Made by a program: the position numbers and the translations under genes. Below the pieces are notes generated by a model. That model saw only the letters and a list, made by a program, of their open reading frames with translations, ran no database searches and had not been told where the DNA came from. Source: Chloroflexota bacterium (lineage in GTDB: Bacteria; Chloroflexota; Limnocylindria; P2-11E). Taken from it: DNA of 64,000 nt. Positions 61,338-64,000 of the stretch are shown piece after piece (the first letter of the stretch is position 1; each line of letters opens with the position of its first letter). The stretch is from contig DAIDAP010000036.1 of the NCBI GenBank assembly GCA_027310565.1, forward strand, positions 1-64,000, written 5' to 3'.

Positions 61338-62090
61338 ATGAGCGAACTCCAGGAGGCGGTGCGCGCGAGGTACGCCGAGCGCGCGCTGCGGATGGCGAAG
61401 ACACCGGGGAGCTGTTGCGACGACGCGGGCTCGACCCGCGACGCCTACAGCGGCGAGGAGCTCGCGAGCGTCGGCCTCGGTCCCGCCGCGAGCCTCGGCT
61501 GCGGGAACCCGACCCTGCTCGCCGACCTCCGTCCCGGTGAGCGCGTGCTGGATCTGGGGTCCGGCGCGGGCGTCGACGTGCTGCTCTCCGCGCGCCGCGT
61601 GTCGCCCGGCGGGCACGCCTACGGCGTGGACATGACCGACGAGATGCTCGCGGTCGCGCGCGAGCACCAGCGCCGCGCGGGCATCGCGAACGCGTCGTTC
61701 CACAAGGGCACGATCGAGGCGCTGCCGCTCGACGACGCGAGCGTCGACGTCGTCATCTCGAACTGCGTCATCAACCTCGCGGCCGACAAGCGGGCGGTGC
61801 TCCGCGAGGCGTTCCGGGTGCTCCGGGATGGCGGACGCCTCGCGGTCGCCGACATGGTGGCGCTCGAGGAGCTGGCGCCGGCGGCGAAGCGGCGCCTCGA
61901 CCTGTGGGCCGGCTGCGTCGCCGGGACGATCACGGTGGAGGAGTACGCCGCCGCGCTGCGTGAGGTCGGCTTCACGGACGTCGCGATCGAGGTGACGCGC
62001 GAGGTCACGCTCGACGGCGTCGCCGGACGGATCGCGAGCGCCTACCTGAGGGCCCGCAAGCCGTCGCGGGACGTGACCGCCGCGGCGTAG
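61338..62090 (+). CDS. arsM: Arsenite methyltransferase ArsM
   Basis: The 250-residue enzyme has the SAM-binding LDLGSGAGVDVLLSARRVSPGG and YGVDMTDEMLAVAREH. The conserved Cys pattern of ArsM is present: Cys26/27 (SCC), Cys55 (SLGCGNP), Cys143 (ISNCVINL) and Cys193 (WAGCVAG). The last three are the arsenite-binding cysteines. It methylates arsenite to volatile or less toxic species. GGGAGGACGAAG precedes the ATG. It shares a divergent promoter with arsR. Its 3' end overlaps the GT4 gene by 49 nt. Confidence 0.95.
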   Translation: MSELQEAVRARYAERALRMAKTPGSCCDDAGSTRDAYSGEELASVGLGPAASLGCGNPTLLADLRPGERVLDLGSGAGVDVLLSARRVSPGGHAYGVDMTDEMLAVAREHQRRAGIANASFHKGTIEALPLDDASVDVVISNCVINLAADKRAVLREAFRVLRDGGRLAVADMVALEELAPAAKRRLDLWAGCVAGTITVEEYAAALREVGFTDVAIEVTREVTLDGVAGRIASAYLRARKPSRDVTAAA

Positions 62091-63133
62091 ACCGCCTCGG
62101 TCCGGCGCGCGACCGCGGGCCAGCTGAACTCGGCGCGCGCGCGCTCGCGGCCGGCCGCTCCCATGCGCCGCGCGCCGTCCGGATCGGCGAGCAGCGCGAG
62201 GACCGCATCCGCGATCGCGCGCGGCTCGTTCCGCGCGTGCAGCCCGTCCACGCCTTCGCGCACGACCTCGCGCAGCGGCGGGATGTCGCCGGCGACCACC
62301 GGCAGGCCGGCGGTCCACGCCTCGAGGTAGGCGTGGCCGAACGTCTCGTGCTCGCTCGGCATGGCGAAGATCGTCGCCCGCGCGAACGCCTCGGCCTTCT
62401 CGCGCTCGCTCACCACGCCGCGCTCGATCCAGCGGGGATCCGCACGCGGCCTGGCGAGGCGCGCGCTCCACGCCGGCTGGCCGATCGCGACGAACCGCGC
62501 GTCGGGCCGCTCCCGCCATACCAGCGGCGCCGCGTCGCGCAGCGCGTGGTATCCCTTGTAGCGCTCCTTCCGCCCGACGAAGAGCACCGTCGCGGGCTCG
62601 CGCGGCACGTCCGGCAGCGCCGCGAGGTTCGGCCCGATCCCGGTGACGTGGACCCGCGCCACGCCGCGCGCGCGGTACCACGCCGCCTCCCACTCGGTCA
62701 GCGCGATGAGCGCGTCGTCGCGCCGGTACCGCGCGAGGTCGGCCCGCCCGCCGCCGGAGAAGGGCTGCCCCGGATGGACCAGGGGCGTCTCCACGAACGC
62801 GGCGCCGGCGGCTCGGGCCGCCGATGCGAGCTCGCCCGCCCACTCGCGCGCCAGCGAGTGCACGACGTCCGCGCCGGCGACGACGCGCCGCAGGTCGTCC
62901 GCGCGCACCAGCGTGGTCGGCAGGAGCGCGTCGACGGCCGCGCCCAGCCTGCCCCCGCGTACGTCGAGGAGGGTCAGGCCGCCGGCGTCCATGCCGGCGC
63001 GCCGCCAGGGCGGGCGCATGCCGACGAGCGTGACGTCGTGACCGAGCGCGCGCAGCTCGCGTTCGAGCGCGCGCGCGAAGGTCTCGGAGCCGCCGACGGT
63101 CGAGACGAGCTTCTTCGCGACGACGACGCGCAA
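62042..63133 (-). CDS. GT4-like glycosyltransferase
   Basis: The 363-residue GT-B enzyme has VVVAKKLVSTVGGSETFARALERELRALGHDVTLVGM, a His-containing VETPLVHPGQPF, VLFVGRKERYKGYHALRDAAPLVW, and the donor-site E-x7-E motif in SEHETFGHAYLEAWTAGLPVVAGD. It probably transfers a nucleotide sugar to an envelope glycan. TTG start; it begins 7 nt after the next GT4 gene and is related to it in sequence (RERYKGF versus RKERYKGY), so the two are likely a tandem duplication. Confidence 0.88.
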   Translation of the reverse strand: MRVVVAKKLVSTVGGSETFARALERELRALGHDVTLVGMRPPWRRAGMDAGGLTLLDVRGGRLGAAVDALLPTTLVRADDLRRVVAGADVVHSLAREWAGELASAARAAGAAFVETPLVHPGQPFSGGGRADLARYRRDDALIALTEWEAAWYRARGVARVHVTGIGPNLAALPDVPREPATVLFVGRKERYKGYHALRDAAPLVWRERPDARFVAIGQPAWSARLARPRADPRWIERGVVSEREKAEAFARATIFAMPSEHETFGHAYLEAWTAGLPVVAGDIPPLREVVREGVDGLHARNEPRAIADAVLALLADPDGARRMGAAGRERARAEFSWPAVARRTEAVYAAAVTSRDGLRALR

Positions 63134-63140
63134 GACGCCG

Positions 63141-64000
63141 CTACGCCAACGCCTCGTCGGCGCTGATGTGCGCGGCCGCGGCGCGCTCGTACGCGGACTC
63201 GACGCGGTCCATGACGCGCTCCCAGTCCCATCGTTCGGCGGTCTTCGCCGCGCCCGCGCGGCCCATGCGCGCGCGCAGGTCCGCGTCGTCGAGGAGCACG
63301 GCGATCGCGTCGGCGATCTCGCCGACGCGCTGCCGCACGACGAAGCCGTCCTCGCCGTGCGCGATCACCTCACGCAGCGGCGGGATGTCGCCGCCGATCA
63401 CGGGCCTCTCGTGCAGCCAGGCCTCGAGGTAGCCGATGCCGAAGGTCTCGTGGAGCGAGGGCATCGCGTACAGCGAGCATGCGTCGAACGCCGCCGCCTT
63501 CTCGGCGTTCGTGGCGCGCTCGATCGGGATGATCCGCTCGTCGGTGTGGCGTGCGAACTCGTCCACGACCGAGCCGTAGAAGCCGGCGAGTCCGATGAAC
63601 ACGAAGCGCGTCTCGGGGTGGCGCTGCCACACGCGCTCCGCGGCGTCCAGCAGGTGGACGAAGCCCTTGTAGCGCTCGCGCCGTCCCACGTAGAGGACGA
63701 CGGGCGCGTCCGGCGGGATGCGGTGCCTGCGCCGGAAGTCGTGGCCGTCGGTCGATCGGGTCGCGTTCGGGCCCATGCCCGTCGTGACGACGCGGTAGGG
63801 ATCGATCCCGTACGAGGCGTACCAGCCGCGCTCCCACTCGGTCATCGTCGTGATCGCGGTCGCGCGGCGGTACCGCTCGAAGTCCGACGGGAGGTCTCCG
63901 CCGTGGAACTGGCCGGGGTGCGCGAGCGGCGTCAGCACCACCGGGACGTCGAGTGCCTCGCCCACGCGGAGCGAGCTGTCGAGGTACTCCCGGCCGACGT
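63141..64000 (-). CDS. GT4-like glycosyltransferase (5' end beyond the window)
   Basis: The frame is open to the window edge. The visible 286 residues include VVLTPLAHPGQF, VVLYVGRRERYKGFVHLLDAAERVW, TRFVFIGLAGFYGS, and the donor motif SLHETFGIGYLEAWLHERPVIGGD. This is the C-terminal GT-B half plus part of the N-terminal domain. A GTG at 63965 exists but lies inside conserved sequence, so the true start is outside. It resembles the downstream GT4 throughout. Confidence 0.85.
   Translation of the reverse strand, partial: VGREYLDSSLRVGEALDVPVVLTPLAHPGQFHGGDLPSDFERYRRATAITTMTEWERGWYASYGIDPYRVVTTGMGPNATRSTDGHDFRRRHRIPPDAPVVLYVGRRERYKGFVHLLDAAERVWQRHPETRFVFIGLAGFYGSVVDEFARHTDERIIPIERATNAEKAAAFDACSLYAMPSLHETFGIGYLEAWLHERPVIGGDIPPLREVIAHGEDGFVVRQRVGEIADAIAVLLDDADLRARMGRAGAAKTAERWDWERVMDRVESAYERAAAAHISADEALA

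Overview
The window holds DNA from two different genomic backgrounds. Positions 1 to about 4,130 look alphaproteobacterial: the end of an RND efflux pump, its TetR regulator, a carbon-nitrogen hydrolase, an IHF/HU-type DNA-binding protein and a YddA/SbmA-like ABC transporter. From about 4,175 to the end the DNA is visibly richer in G+C, uses GTG and TTG starts freely, and carries the gene order of a high-GC member of the Terrabacteria. A Chloroflexota lineage (Limnocylindria- or Dormibacterota-like) fits best, but that is inference. The two parts meet inside one open frame, at the conserved ABC signature motif: the transporter runs straight into the last third of an FtsE. This looks like a metagenome assembly chimera rather than a natural fusion.

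Layout after the junction. 4.4-7.4 kb: ftsX, an EnvC-like M23 peptidase, a tiny structured transcription unit with a perfect Shine-Dalgarno, and smpB. 7.4-14 kb: marR with an MFS exporter, a PRC-barrel protein, a vapBC pair with a twin-palindrome operator, a decayed ISL3-type transposase, ssrA (tmRNA) on the minus strand, an SGNH lipoprotein and another MFS protein. 14-21 kb: the chromosome origin, with jag-yidC-yidD-rnpA-rpmH on the minus strand and dnaA-[DnaA boxes]-dnaN-recF-dciA on the plus strand. 21-32 kb: a degenerate PP2C/propeller protein, rhomboid, DUF151 nuclease, GT2, two large GT-C membrane enzymes (one a tandem fusion with a propeller-like insert), then a PP2C phosphatase and a Ser/Thr kinase with PASTA. 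32-39 kb: pentose phosphate genes (opcA-zwf-gnd, and tkt and gluconokinase on the other strand). 39-43.6 kb: lemA, htpX, a propeller protein, and a CoA-transferase/enoyl-CoA hydratase pair.

43.6-51 kb (minus strand): an orphan peptide-type binding lipoprotein, then an inositol-phospholipid cluster read as ArsR-type regulator, CDP-alcohol phosphatidyltransferase, inositol-1-phosphate synthase, two acyltransferases, a PHP phosphoesterase and a PimA-like glycosyltransferase. This closely resembles the actinobacterial route to phosphatidylinositol mannosides. 51-64 kb: rarA, tatC, tRNA-Arg(CCG), a small membrane protein, a STAND-like ATPase coupled to a 67-residue protein, a class A PBP, a polyprenyl synthase, ricT-holB, an arsenic module (arsR, a Cys-rich 26-residue peptide, divergent arsM) and two GT4 glycosyltransferases, the last cut by the window edge.

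Themes: trans-translation (smpB and ssrA) is complete here. Cell-envelope work dominates (FtsX, M23, PBP1A, YidC, TatC, GT-C enzymes, PI lipids). Overlapping ATGA/GTGA junctions show tight translational coupling. Several genes lack a Shine-Dalgarno and have a TANNNT box 6-9 nt before the start codon, which suggests leaderless mRNAs. No CRISPR array, intact IS or prophage was seen.
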